Below, piece after piece: positions 1 through 9,293 of a stretch of 64,000 nucleotides of DNA. A model generated the notes under the pieces. That model saw only the letters and a program-made list of their open reading frames with translations, did no database searches and was not told the DNA's origin. The stretch is from contig CALBMX010000066.1 of assembly GCA_937896235.1 (NCBI GenBank), positions 1 to 64,000 of the forward strand. Reading direction: 5' to 3'. Position numbers and translations under genes: made by a program. The DNA is from an uncultured bacterium. Its GTDB lineage: Bacteria > Planctomycetota > UBA1135 > GCA-002686595. Numbering within the stretch: the stretch's first letter is position 1; each line of letters starts with the position of its first letter.

Positions 1-101
1 TCCCGCGTGGTGCAGACCTCCTTGCGTCGTCCCGCAACCGAACGCTCAAGCGAAGCGCCCCCCCCCACAAGCGAGCTACAAAAGCGCTTGGCGTGAGGGG
101 T

Positions 102-1604
102 TTAGTGGATCCATTTGAATCGCCAAACCTTGTCGAAGGGTTTGATGGGCCAGAAGACGGAGAGTGCGCGGCCGAGCATCATTTTGCGGGGGACGAATGG
201 GGCCGGTAAGGTGAGCTCGGCGGCGGGTGCGATTTCGTCAGATTCAAAAGCGTGCATCTCTCCGTAGTTGTCACGGAACCACGTAATAGGGCGTAGATCC
301 GGAGTGCTAAGGGAGGAGATGAAGGGGTTCATGTCGGCGTCGAAATCGGACTGGCCTGTATGGCTCCCCGCGCGGTGATTGCCTTCAACAATATCTGTCT
401 CGCCGTTGGGCAAGCGGCGCTCAAGGCGATGGCTCTTCCACATGCGGCTATCGCTGGAGTCCAGGGTATTGTCGCCCATCATGAAGAAGTGACCTTCGGG
501 GATCGTCCAATTGGACACGTCGCCGGGTGTGTAGAAAATGTCCCGGTAGACCATAAGGTCGTCGAAGCGAACCCCGCCTTTGTTCTCAAGGTACAGCGCG
601 GAGGCTTGATTCGAGGCGGTCGGAATAGCGAGGCTACAAAGCACGGTTCCGTCGACTTCCAGTTCGAGCAGGTCGTCGAGGTTCTGCGCGCCGAACGAAT
701 ACGACTTGCCTGCTTGAAAGCGGAACTCTTCCCCTTCTGCAGAGCCGGCGAAGGGCGCGTTGCTGTACTCCTTTTTCGTATCTTCAGCTGCAATCGAGGG
801 CTTTGCTCCCGCTTCGGCCGCCGGGCCTGGGATTAGGAGCACGTAGTCCATGTTGCCCTCTTTGAGCTGCACCTTGATCCACTCGCAGTCCGCAGCGGGG
901 GTCACTTCACCGCTGACCCGCAGGTCGCCGACGGTGTGCTCGCCCGCGCCGCGGCCACGGCCGCGGATCTGGCCTTTGAGTGCATCGGGGTACCCGTCGT
1001 TGTACTGGTCGTAGACGCTTGAGCGAGAGGCGCCGTAGCGCATGCGGAAGTCGCCATGGTGCTCGACACTGCGGCTCGCGACTACGCTTTGATCCTCGGC
1101 GCTGTAGAAGAGCGGATCACCTGCATCTTCGCGAATCAGCGCAAGCCAGGTCTCCTCCTGGACGCGTTGTGGGCGGCGTAGGATCTCCCAGTCGCTCTCG
1201 GCCCCAACGTCCCGACGCCAGAGGTCGCCGTTGTGCACACGGAATTCTTCGGGGCCAACGCCGACTACGCGCTTGACGAAGTTCTTCGAGCCGTCGAGTG
1301 GGTAGCGAAAAACCCATGTTTCGAAGCGCTCCGGATCGCGCAAAACAGACGTGAACTTGTCGACTAGAATGCGATCGAAGATGCCTGTCTGATCATTTCC
1401 CATCAGCGTCGGCTGCATCGATCCGGTGGGGATGCGATAGGCCTCGACGATGAAGTACTTGAGCACAATCGCCATCACGATCGCCATCAACATCGCTTCG
1501 ATATTGTCGCGCCAAGGAGTGGAGCGCTTGTTGCTCTCCGTTCTCTTTCCTGCGTCGCCTGTGGAGGCGACGCGGTTGGGCATGGCGATCTCAATCGGGC
1601 TCAT
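102..1604 (-). CDS. lepB: Signal peptidase I (S26 family), with a large insertion between the conserved boxes
   Basis: TM segment followed by YRIPTGSMQPTL (Ser box), YPLDGSKNFVKRVVG (Lys box) and GHFFMMGDNTLDSSDSR (GDN box); overlaps the lepA stop by 4 nt. Confidence 0.93.
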   Translation of the reverse strand: MSPIEIAMPNRVASTGDAGKRTESNKRSTPWRDNIEAMLMAIVMAIVLKYFIVEAYRIPTGSMQPTLMGNDQTGIFDRILVDKFTSVLRDPERFETWVFRYPLDGSKNFVKRVVGVGPEEFRVHNGDLWRRDVGAESDWEILRRPQRVQEETWLALIREDAGDPLFYSAEDQSVVASRSVEHHGDFRMRYGASRSSVYDQYNDGYPDALKGQIRGRGRGAGEHTVGDLRVSGEVTPAADCEWIKVQLKEGNMDYVLLIPGPAAEAGAKPSIAAEDTKKEYSNAPFAGSAEGEEFRFQAGKSYSFGAQNLDDLLELEVDGTVLCSLAIPTASNQASALYLENKGGVRFDDLMVYRDIFYTPGDVSNWTIPEGHFFMMGDNTLDSSDSRMWKSHRLERRLPNGETDIVEGNHRAGSHTGQSDFDADMNPFISSLSTPDLRPITWFRDNYGEMHAFESDEIAPAAELTLPAPFVPRKMMLGRALSVFWPIKPFDKVWRFKWIH

Positions 1605-3415
1605 TTCTTCTTCTCTCCTTCGCCAAGAACGGACAGGAAGGCCTTTTGAGGGATCTCGACGTTGCCGATCGAACGCATGCGGCGCTTACCCTTTTTCTGC
1701 TTCTCTAGAAGCTTTCGCTTTCGGGTGATGTCGCCGCCATAACACTTCGCGGTCACGTCTTTGCGCATAGCGCGAATCGTCTCCCGGGCGATAATGCGAC
1801 CGCCGATGGCGGCCTGCAGGGGCACCTCGAACTGATGCCGTGGGATGTCCTTGCGAAGCTTTGCGATGACGTTCCGGCCTCGGCGCTCGGCGACATCGAA
1901 GTGGACGATCGAGGAAAGGGCATCGACGTCCTTCCCATTGACAATAACGCGCAGCTTGACCAGGTTGTCAGCGCGGTAACCCGTGAGGTCGTAGTTGAGA
2001 GTGCCGTAACCTTTCGTACCGGACTTCAGCTTGTCGTAGAAGTCGTAGATCAGCTCGGCGAGGGGGACGTCAAAGACGATCTGGACTCGGTTCCGGCTAA
2101 GGTACTCTTGGCGGATGTAGTCGCCGCGGTGCTCTACGGAGATCTGCATTACGACGCCGACGTACTCGGAGGGCACCATGATCGAAATCCGGGCGATCGG
2201 TTCGAGAAGCTCTTCGAACTTATCGGGATCGGGTAGCGCGCCGGGCGAGTGAATCTCGATCTCCTCGCCCGATTTCATGCGGACCTTGTAGGTCACCGTC
2301 GGCGCGGTCTGGATCATGTCCATGTCGTGCTCGCGCTCAAGTCGTTGCTGCACGATCTCCATATGCAATAGACCCAAGAAACCGCAGCGGAATCCGAAAC
2401 CGAGCGCGTCCGAGGTGACGGGCTCGAAGTCGAGGGACGAATCCGAAAGGGTCAGTGTGGTGAGCGCCTCGCGCAGGCCTTCGAAATCACCCGATGCCGT
2501 TGGGTAGAAGTCTGCGTAGACCATGTGGAGCGGCGGCGCGTAGCCGGGCAACATCTCGATGCCCTTGGCTTTGTTCATGCACATCGTGTCGCCGATGCGC
2601 ACGTCGCCTAGTGACTTGATGTTCGAGATGAAGTAACCCACCTCGCCCGCGTGGAGCACATTTATGCGTACCATTTTCGGTGAGAAGCGTCCGATCTCAA
2701 CAGCTTCAAAGACCTTGTCGGTACCCATCAGATACACGACGTCACGCTCCTTGATCGTGCCATCAACGATTCGCAGGTAGACGATGATGCCACGGAACTC
2801 GTCGTACACGGCGTCGATGACCAGCGCTCGAAGTGGATCTAAGGGGTCGCCCGAGGGAGGTGGGATCTTGTTGACGATCTCGTCTAGAACTTCCTTGACG
2901 CCGAGGCCCGTTTTGGCGGAGACACGCAGGGCGTCCGTCGCGTCGATGCCAATGGAGTTTTCGATCTCCTCGGCGATCTCATCCGGCCTCGAGTGCTGCA
3001 GGTCGACCTTGTTGAGGACTGGCAGGATCTCCAGATTGGCTTCGATGGCGAGGTAGGCGTTGGCCACGGTTTGCGCCTCGACACCTTGACTCGCATCGAC
3101 AAGTAGCAGTGCACCTTCGCAGGCCTGCAGACTCTTTTCGACTTCGTAGTTGAAGTCGACGTGACCGGGCGTGTCGATCAGATTGAGCATGTACGTCTCA
3201 CCATCTTTCTCGTGGAAGATGGTGACGGCGCGCGCCTTGATCGTAATGCCACGCTCGCGTTCGAGGTCCATGTCATCCAACAGCTGCGCTTTCATGTCGC
3301 GTGCTTTGACGGTGCCCGTGACTTCCATCATGCGGTCCGCGAGCGTCGACTTGCCGTGGTCGATATGCGCGATGATTGAGAAGTTGCGGATGTGCTTGGG
3401 GTCCACGAGAGTCAA
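1601..3415 (-). CDS. lepA: Elongation factor 4 (LepA GTPase)
   Basis: FSIIAHIDHGKSTLADR, DTPGHVDF, NKVDL; 604 aa; C-terminal LepA-type sequence. Confidence 0.97.
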   Translation of the reverse strand: MTLVDPKHIRNFSIIAHIDHGKSTLADRMMEVTGTVKARDMKAQLLDDMDLERERGITIKARAVTIFHEKDGETYMLNLIDTPGHVDFNYEVEKSLQACEGALLLVDASQGVEAQTVANAYLAIEANLEILPVLNKVDLQHSRPDEIAEEIENSIGIDATDALRVSAKTGLGVKEVLDEIVNKIPPPSGDPLDPLRALVIDAVYDEFRGIIVYLRIVDGTIKERDVVYLMGTDKVFEAVEIGRFSPKMVRINVLHAGEVGYFISNIKSLGDVRIGDTMCMNKAKGIEMLPGYAPPLHMVYADFYPTASGDFEGLREALTTLTLSDSSLDFEPVTSDALGFGFRCGFLGLLHMEIVQQRLEREHDMDMIQTAPTVTYKVRMKSGEEIEIHSPGALPDPDKFEELLEPIARISIMVPSEYVGVVMQISVEHRGDYIRQEYLSRNRVQIVFDVPLAELIYDFYDKLKSGTKGYGTLNYDLTGYRADNLVKLRVIVNGKDVDALSSIVHFDVAERRGRNVIAKLRKDIPRHQFEVPLQAAIGGRIIARETIRAMRKDVTAKCYGGDITRKRKLLEKQKKGKRRMRSIGNVEIPQKAFLSVLGEGEKKK

Positions 3416-3519
3416 GAAAAGAGGCCGGTTCGGAGCTTCTCTCTACGTATTAAGCGCAAAGAGATAAGCGGAAGGCGGGGATGGTATCCGATTCGGGCAC
3501 CGCGCGGAGCCGCGAGCGT

Positions 3520-4590
3520 CTATTCCGGCAAGGTCTTTTCGCTGGAAGCGGCCATGTGAGCGCCGAGTAAGTTCATTCGCAGGGTGATGTCCTGGGTCGG
3601 GTGGTGCGTGACCAGCGCGAGGATGCCTCCGCAGATGGCGAGTGGCGGCCGCGGAGTTGTGATGTAGAGGTCGATGTTCGCGGCCAAGGTGCCGTTGGCC
3701 CTGACTTCGATGGGGAGTGCGTAGTGGGGCTCATCGGAGAGGCCTTGCCAGGGTGTGCGGGCGCCGGGTGCAGGCAGCTGGACCTGTTCCTTGAACTTTG
3801 GGACCAGGGACAGGCCGACGCCGAGGTTCTTGACGATGGAGAAGAGCGAGGGCTTCTGGACAGCATCCCATAGCAGGTCCGCGAGTAGGTCGTTCTCTTG
3901 GATCAGGGTGAACAGGCTGACGAGTGAGACAAACGAGCGGCCCATCTTGCGTGCAACGGCAGTGGGGAGCAGTCCACCGGTGACCATGGTGTCGAAAAGC
4001 ACGGGGTCCTCGATCGACAAGCTGAAGTCCAGTAGGCCTGCCGAGATCAGGTGGGGGACCTGGACTTCGGTTGTGCCCAGCAGCACGCCGCTGTCGTCCC
4101 AAAGCCTGACTTCGGCGAGGAATAAGCGCGACTTGTAGGTGAAGTCGAGCTCCCCGATGGTTGCGCTTGTGCTGAACTCAAGCTGGCCCGGACCGCCGGC
4201 ATTGGGGGAGGTCGCTACAGGGGTGAGCACTCGCAAACCCATGGTTAGGTGCTGTATCATCCCCCTCGTGTCGAGCTCTATCGCGTAGAGCGCAGAGTCG
4301 GATTCGCTAAACTCCGATTCCCTTACGAGTGAATCAGGGTTGATTGAAAAGGCCCGCTCTTCGTCGCTCCGAATGTCGCGAAGTTCACCCGAATCGCTCG
4401 GACTTAGAGGCCAGAGCGAAGCGGGAAGCAATTCGTCGAAACCAAGGAAAGGCGACTCCGCAAGGATGTTATTTTGGATCTCTGTTTCGGACCACGCGGC
4501 TTGGGATGGAGACGGATCTAGTGGATCGATGGTCGCGCAGGAGCAAAGGAGAAGTGCGAGGATTAGGCCTACGCGAGCGTGAATCGACAT
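3520..4590 (-). CDS. Putative lipoprotein of unknown function
   Basis: In-frame ATG at 4590 gives MSIHARVGLILALLLCSCATID with a lipobox; the longer ORF in the track runs into rdgB and is probably overextended. Confidence 0.65.
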   Translation of the reverse strand: MSIHARVGLILALLLCSCATIDPLDPSPSQAAWSETEIQNNILAESPFLGFDELLPASLWPLSPSDSGELRDIRSDEERAFSINPDSLVRESEFSESDSALYAIELDTRGMIQHLTMGLRVLTPVATSPNAGGPGQLEFSTSATIGELDFTYKSRLFLAEVRLWDDSGVLLGTTEVQVPHLISAGLLDFSLSIEDPVLFDTMVTGGLLPTAVARKMGRSFVSLVSLFTLIQENDLLADLLWDAVQKPSLFSIVKNLGVGLSLVPKFKEQVQLPAPGARTPWQGLSDEPHYALPIEVRANGTLAANIDLYITTPRPPLAICGGILALVTHHPTQDITLRMNLLGAHMAASSEKTLPE

Positions 4591-4598
4591 GGCTGGCG

Positions 4599-5207
4599 CT
4601 AGTTCTCTCGAGTGAGGGTGGGTAGCTTCTTCGCGAGTTTTTGGAGGGCCCGACCGCGGTGGCTCACGGCGGACTTCTCGGCGGGCGCGAGCTCGGCGAA
4701 GCCTCGATTTGACTGCGGGAAACCCGGCTCGGTGAACAGGAACAGGGGGTCGTAGCCGAAGTCGTTTGTGCCCTGCGCCACCTCTAAGATACGGCCGTGT
4801 GTGTCGCCAAACACCTCGATTGCGGGAGTGCCGTCGGGCTTGCACAAGCAGAGCGCACAGACGAACCGCGCACGCCTATTTTCCGCCTCGACACCTGCGA
4901 GTTCTCGCAGCAGCTTGGCGTTGTTTGCAGCATCGTTTCCATGCTCCCCGGCATAGCGAGCTGAGAGAACCCCAGGCGCGCCATCAAGGTAGAAAACCTC
5001 TAGTCCAGAGTCGTCGGCCAAGCACCATTCGCCCGTAGCGAGTGCGGCTTCGCGGGCTTTTTTTCTAGCGTTCCCAGAGAAATCGGGGAGGTCCTCTACC
5101 GTGTCCGGTAGCTCGCAGGAGGGAAGGAGCTCGATGCCGAGAGGGGCGAACATGGCCTCGAACTCGGCCCTCTTCTTTTTGTTTTGACTAGCTAAAAGGA
5201 TACGCAT
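4599..5207 (-). CDS. rdgB: Non-canonical purine NTP pyrophosphatase (RdgB/HAM1)
   Basis: MRILLASQNKKKRAEFEAM, ADDSGLEVFYLDGAPGVLSARYAGE, FGYDPLFL, SHRGRALQKL. Confidence 0.95.
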   Translation of the reverse strand: MRILLASQNKKKRAEFEAMFAPLGIELLPSCELPDTVEDLPDFSGNARKKAREAALATGEWCLADDSGLEVFYLDGAPGVLSARYAGEHGNDAANNAKLLRELAGVEAENRRARFVCALCLCKPDGTPAIEVFGDTHGRILEVAQGTNDFGYDPLFLFTEPGFPQSNRGFAELAPAEKSAVSHRGRALQKLAKKLPTLTREN

Positions 5208-5391
5208 GACGGGAGTCTAGCGCCTCGTGGAGGGACCCGTAGCTGTAGGATCGCCTCAATGGGCCCAAAATCGTAGTGCTAGACCAATATTGCACTCTTG
5301 CCCTGACGGGGTGGAGTTGTCTTGTGCAAACCGGACGAGATGGTCGATGTCGGTCCTAGGAGAAAGTGTGACAAAAGAAACCACCCAAAGA

Positions 5392-5862
5392 ATGAAGAGA
5401 ACCAACCCTCGCCTAGTGATCGTTGTTGTATCCGTATTTCTAAGCTCGCCAGCTGAACCTACAGGGGTACCGAGAATCGCAAGTGCCTCAGTGCCTGCAG
5501 TCGAGTTGGGAACAACCAGCTTAGTCGAGGCGGGCTCCCCAACGGCAAAGGGCAGCCTCGTGTTCCAAAGCAACAAGGGGCTCGCAGTACAATATGTGAT
5601 TCCGGATGGTGGGGAGGGGGAAGTGTTCAATCACGCCTCTGGTACCGCCGATGCGTTTTTCCAGTTTACTCCGCGCCCGGGATCGGACGGGGAGTTTCAG
5701 ATCCTCGTTTATGGGGGGAGCGACAGCGAGCTGCTGACGCGCACATTTGCAGTTCCAGGTTACGCCCCCATCATCACGGTGCCGCCGAAGGCGCGCGTCG
5801 TTTTGAAGGATCCCATGGACGAGGACTCCAGTGATATCTCCGGACTAGTCACCGTCGGCTAG
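5392..5862 (+). CDS. Small secreted protein of unknown function
   Basis: In-frame ATG at 5392 gives an N-terminal hydrophobic segment (MKRTNPRLVIVVVSVFLSS); no family recognised. Confidence 0.45.
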   Translation: MKRTNPRLVIVVVSVFLSSPAEPTGVPRIASASVPAVELGTTSLVEAGSPTAKGSLVFQSNKGLAVQYVIPDGGEGEVFNHASGTADAFFQFTPRPGSDGEFQILVYGGSDSELLTRTFAVPGYAPIITVPPKARVVLKDPMDEDSSDISGLVTVG

Positions 5863-5885
5863 CTGCGAGGGGGCATATCTCTAGG

Positions 5886-7433
5886 CTAGCGGCGCTCAAT
5901 TCGTAGGAACAAGCTCCAGGCACTAGGCACCTCGATCACGTTCCAGTCTCGCTCTAAACCACTGCGAACCGCGTCGAGATAGGGTTGCCAGCTCTCCTCT
6001 AGATAGAGCGGCGCTCCGGCGCTCCGGTCGGTGCGAAATTCAGTTGGATCCTGTTGCCAACTCGGTTCGGGATGGAAGATGCGATAGTCCCAGGTCCAGT
6101 CGACCAGCAAAGTTTGGCCTTGGATGGCGAGCTCTTTGAGGCGCTCGTTGAGGAATAAGTAGGCGCCGTCAGCGACGTAGCCGATCTTGATGTATTGACG
6201 AAAGGGCCCGCATAGGATGACCTCTTTGATGCCCGTCTTCTGCCCGTTGAGCGTATGTTCGGCGTAAGGGAGGGTGACGAGGGTTCCACCATCGGGAAGC
6301 AGGCCAACCACGGTTTCGAAACGCTCTTTTGCGCGTTGGTTTTGATCGCCGTGTTGACCCGAGAAAAGGAAGAACGGGGAGACGCAGACGCTGACGATCA
6401 CCGCGCAGACACCTATCCCTCTGTAGAATCGGTCGCGCCCTGGAAGCTCGGTGCGCTCGAAGAGCCGACTTACGAGGAGGACGCATCCGATGGAGCTACC
6501 GAGGAAGTAGCCGCCCTCGGTACTCTCACCGAAGCAGAGGAAAAACGTCCACGGCACAAGCGCGAGGACAAGGCCAAGCCACACCTCGGACTGACCGCGC
6601 AGGCGCCTCACCAGCGTCGCAAGGGGCAAAATCGAGAGTGCTCCTAGGGGAATCAGTAGCTCAAAAACAGTGAACTGCCAGCTGACTCCTTTGGTGAGCA
6701 TTGCCGTTCCCTTGGTGAAGTCGGAGAGGTCTTTGAGGTCTTCGAATGGGCTTAGCGCGCTGGTTAGGTAGCGGCTGATTCCGAGGGCGCAAAGGAACGC
6801 CGCGCACGAGATTGCAAAGCGCTTGAGCTGCTCAGGGGGAGAGAGCGGCCCACCGCACGTCCAGATACTGGCAAGGACAAGACCCGGGAAAAGGAGCGGC
6901 CCCGTTTGATGCCCAGTTGAGACGATGAGGCCTGCGATTAGGCTCGTCCCAAATAGCCGAAGGAGAGGGAGCTCGGCGGCCCGCGCCATTAGGCAGAGGC
7001 CCGCCCATGCGGTCGCGAGCTGTACCGTATGGACCTCGATAATCGTGCCGTGATTGATGAACGCGACTACCGAGGCCATCAGGGTTGCACTTAGGGCCGC
7101 ACTTAAAATACTCGCGCTCAGACGCCGCAGAGTGACGTACGCCAGGGTGCAGGACGCTCCTGCCGCGAGTGCGGACAGGAGCTCCAAAGTCTCGCGAACG
7201 TTGAGCTCAAGAGGGGCCGCAAGCAAGGCCTGTACGAGCCGCGCAAGCCATGCGTATCCAAGGTGATACCAAAAGACAAATGGACCACCCTCGGTAGCCA
7301 TCAAGTTCACTAGCCCAGAGCTGTCGCCGGGCATGCGGTCCACTCGCAGGGCGAATAGAAGCACGGCGACGAGAATTCCAAAAGCGGAAGCCGCGATGAA
7401 TTCACCCTTCTTTTGGCTAATAACCTCTCTCAA
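5886..7433 (-). CDS. Polytopic membrane protein (possibly DUF2723/glycosyltransferase-like)
   Basis: 515 aa with multiple hydrophobic segments; overlaps the rph stop by 4 nt. Confidence 0.65.
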   Translation of the reverse strand: MREVISQKKGEFIAASAFGILVAVLLFALRVDRMPGDSSGLVNLMATEGGPFVFWYHLGYAWLARLVQALLAAPLELNVRETLELLSALAAGASCTLAYVTLRRLSASILSAALSATLMASVVAFINHGTIIEVHTVQLATAWAGLCLMARAAELPLLRLFGTSLIAGLIVSTGHQTGPLLFPGLVLASIWTCGGPLSPPEQLKRFAISCAAFLCALGISRYLTSALSPFEDLKDLSDFTKGTAMLTKGVSWQFTVFELLIPLGALSILPLATLVRRLRGQSEVWLGLVLALVPWTFFLCFGESTEGGYFLGSSIGCVLLVSRLFERTELPGRDRFYRGIGVCAVIVSVCVSPFFLFSGQHGDQNQRAKERFETVVGLLPDGGTLVTLPYAEHTLNGQKTGIKEVILCGPFRQYIKIGYVADGAYLFLNERLKELAIQGQTLLVDWTWDYRIFHPEPSWQQDPTEFRTDRSAGAPLYLEESWQPYLDAVRSGLERDWNVIEVPSAWSLFLRIERR

Positions 7434-8206
7434 CGGCCGTTATTTGCTCTTGCGGTATAGGAGGAGGCGCCTTCGAGTGCGGCTTTCTGTAGAGCGAAGA
7501 TGTGCTTGATCCCGGTCTCGCCAACCGCCAGCATTTCTTCGAGTTGTTTGCGGCTAAATGTCGCGCCTTCAGCCGAACCCTGGACTTCGATGAACTCGCC
7601 CTCGCCTGTCATGACTAGGTTCATGTCCACTTCGGCTCTGCTGTCCTCGGCGTAGGGAAGGTCACAGACAACTTGGCCGTCAACCACGCCTACCGAGATC
7701 GCGCCGAGCTGAGTGGTCATTGGGAAGGCGCGCAGCAGGCGCTTGTTGCCCATCGCCATCAAGCAATCGTACACCGCGACATACGCGCCGCTGATCGCTG
7801 CTGTTCGCGTTCCGCCATCGGCTTTGAGGACGTCGCAATCGACCGTGATCGAGCGCTCTCCTAGCAGCTCGAAGTTCATGGCCGCGCGAAGGGAGCGCCC
7901 GATCAAACGTTGAATCTCGACCGAGCGTCCATCGACATGACCTGAGCGATCGCGTGGTTTCCGGCGATTGGTGCTGGACGGCAACATTGCGTACTCCGCG
8001 GAGAGCCAGCCGGTGCCTTTGCCTTTCATCCAGCGCGGTACATCTTCGCTCCAGTTTGCCGTGCAAAGGACGCGTGTCTCGCCGAAGCACGCGACTACGC
8101 TGCCGGGTGCGTGGGAGGGGAAGCCGCGCTCGAATTTGATCTCGCGGGTTTCGTCAAAGGCTCGGCCGTCTTGTCGTGCCATAGGGGGGTCGGTTGGTGA
8201 ATTCAA
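7430..8206 (-). CDS. rph: Ribonuclease PH
   Basis: RKPRDRSGHVDGRSVEIQRLIGRSLRA, DCDVLKADGGTRTAAISGA, DLPYAEDSRAEVDMN. Confidence 0.96.
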   Translation of the reverse strand: MNSPTDPPMARQDGRAFDETREIKFERGFPSHAPGSVVACFGETRVLCTANWSEDVPRWMKGKGTGWLSAEYAMLPSSTNRRKPRDRSGHVDGRSVEIQRLIGRSLRAAMNFELLGERSITVDCDVLKADGGTRTAAISGAYVAVYDCLMAMGNKRLLRAFPMTTQLGAISVGVVDGQVVCDLPYAEDSRAEVDMNLVMTGEGEFIEVQGSAEGATFSRKQLEEMLAVGETGIKHIFALQKAALEGASSYTARANNGR

Positions 8207-8302
8207 ATGTGGTGGAGGGGGAGCTAAAGATTTTAGTCGCCCGGGGCTCTCAAGGCGATTGCGAGGAGGGATTTAGAACAAGGCACTCTACGCGCCACCG
8301 AG

Positions 8303-9082
8303 CTAAACGGGGCGCAAGCCCCGGATGTGCTCCAGCGCGAAGTTCATCGTTAGGTTGTCGTCGGTCAGGATCCGCAGCCCGTCGGGCTCGAGGAAAACAG
8401 CGCGCCCCTCGGGGAAGTCGTCGCCTCCCAAGTCCACGCGAACGCGACGCCCGGCAGCTCGCGAGGCTTCCAAGTAATCAGCACACACCTGACTGGGTGC
8501 CGTTGCGCCGACTTCTAGCAGCTCGGTGAGCTCGTCTAGAAAGAGCGTGGCTAGCTCCCTGGGTGTTGTCGTGCAGCCGAGAAGGGCGAGGCTAGAGACG
8601 GGCCGCTCGGCGAGTAGTGCCTCTGGGAATGCCATCTGCAGGACGTTTACACCAACTCCAACGACATAGGCGGGTGCATCGGGATCGAGGTTGCGAGACT
8701 CGATCAAAATACCCGCCAGTTTCGGTGCTTCTTCCACCCCGGGTAGGCCTGCGACAACAAGGTCATTTGGCCAATCCAAGGCGAGCAGATCTGGTGCAAG
8801 CCCGACGCGCTCGGCCGCTTGTAATAGGGCGAGTCCAACCGTCATGCTGAGGACCACGGGTGTCGGCAGGCTCCACGAGTCGCGACCGAGCAGAACTATA
8901 CTCAAATACATCCCCTCGCCCGGCGCGCCGACCCAAGTGCGGCCAAGCCGCCCGCGACCGGCGGTTTGAGCGGCCGCCAGGTGCCCATCCAAATGCTGTG
9001 CGCGGCCCGCGGCAATCTCGCGAAAGGCCTCTTCGTTAGTAGAGTCGAGCTCGTCGTGTTCGAAGAGGCGGGGAGTGGTCAT
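8303..9082 (-). CDS. birA: Biotin--[acetyl-CoA-carboxylase] ligase
   Basis: DELDSTNEEA, QTAGRGRLGRTW, DWPNDLV, KLAGILIES, VVGVGVNV; no N-terminal HTH. Confidence 0.9.
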   Translation of the reverse strand: MTTPRLFEHDELDSTNEEAFREIAAGRAQHLDGHLAAAQTAGRGRLGRTWVGAPGEGMYLSIVLLGRDSWSLPTPVVLSMTVGLALLQAAERVGLAPDLLALDWPNDLVVAGLPGVEEAPKLAGILIESRNLDPDAPAYVVGVGVNVLQMAFPEALLAERPVSSLALLGCTTTPRELATLFLDELTELLEVGATAPSQVCADYLEASRAAGRRVRVDLGGDDFPEGRAVFLEPDGLRILTDDNLTMNFALEHIRGLRPV

Positions 9083-9293
9083 TGCTACAGGATAGCGCCC
9101 GCAGCAGGTTCTCGTGCAGATGGTCTAGGGGCAGGTGCCGTATTCTTGGCGCGGATTGTGTCTGAACCCGATATTCTGCATGTTCCAAGGCGCACTCCCC
9201 GGATGTGTGTCGCTGGTCTGACTTGCCTTCGATCATGAATACTCTCCGCCCGCTAACCTCTCGAACACGAATCTGCTCGCCAGGAGCGCGCTC

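Noticed and set aside
4591-4845. N-terminal extension of the 441-aa ORF overlapping rdgB
   Set aside because: An internal ATG at 4590 gives a clean lipoprotein signal; the extension is Arg/Pro-rich and antiparallel to no known motif
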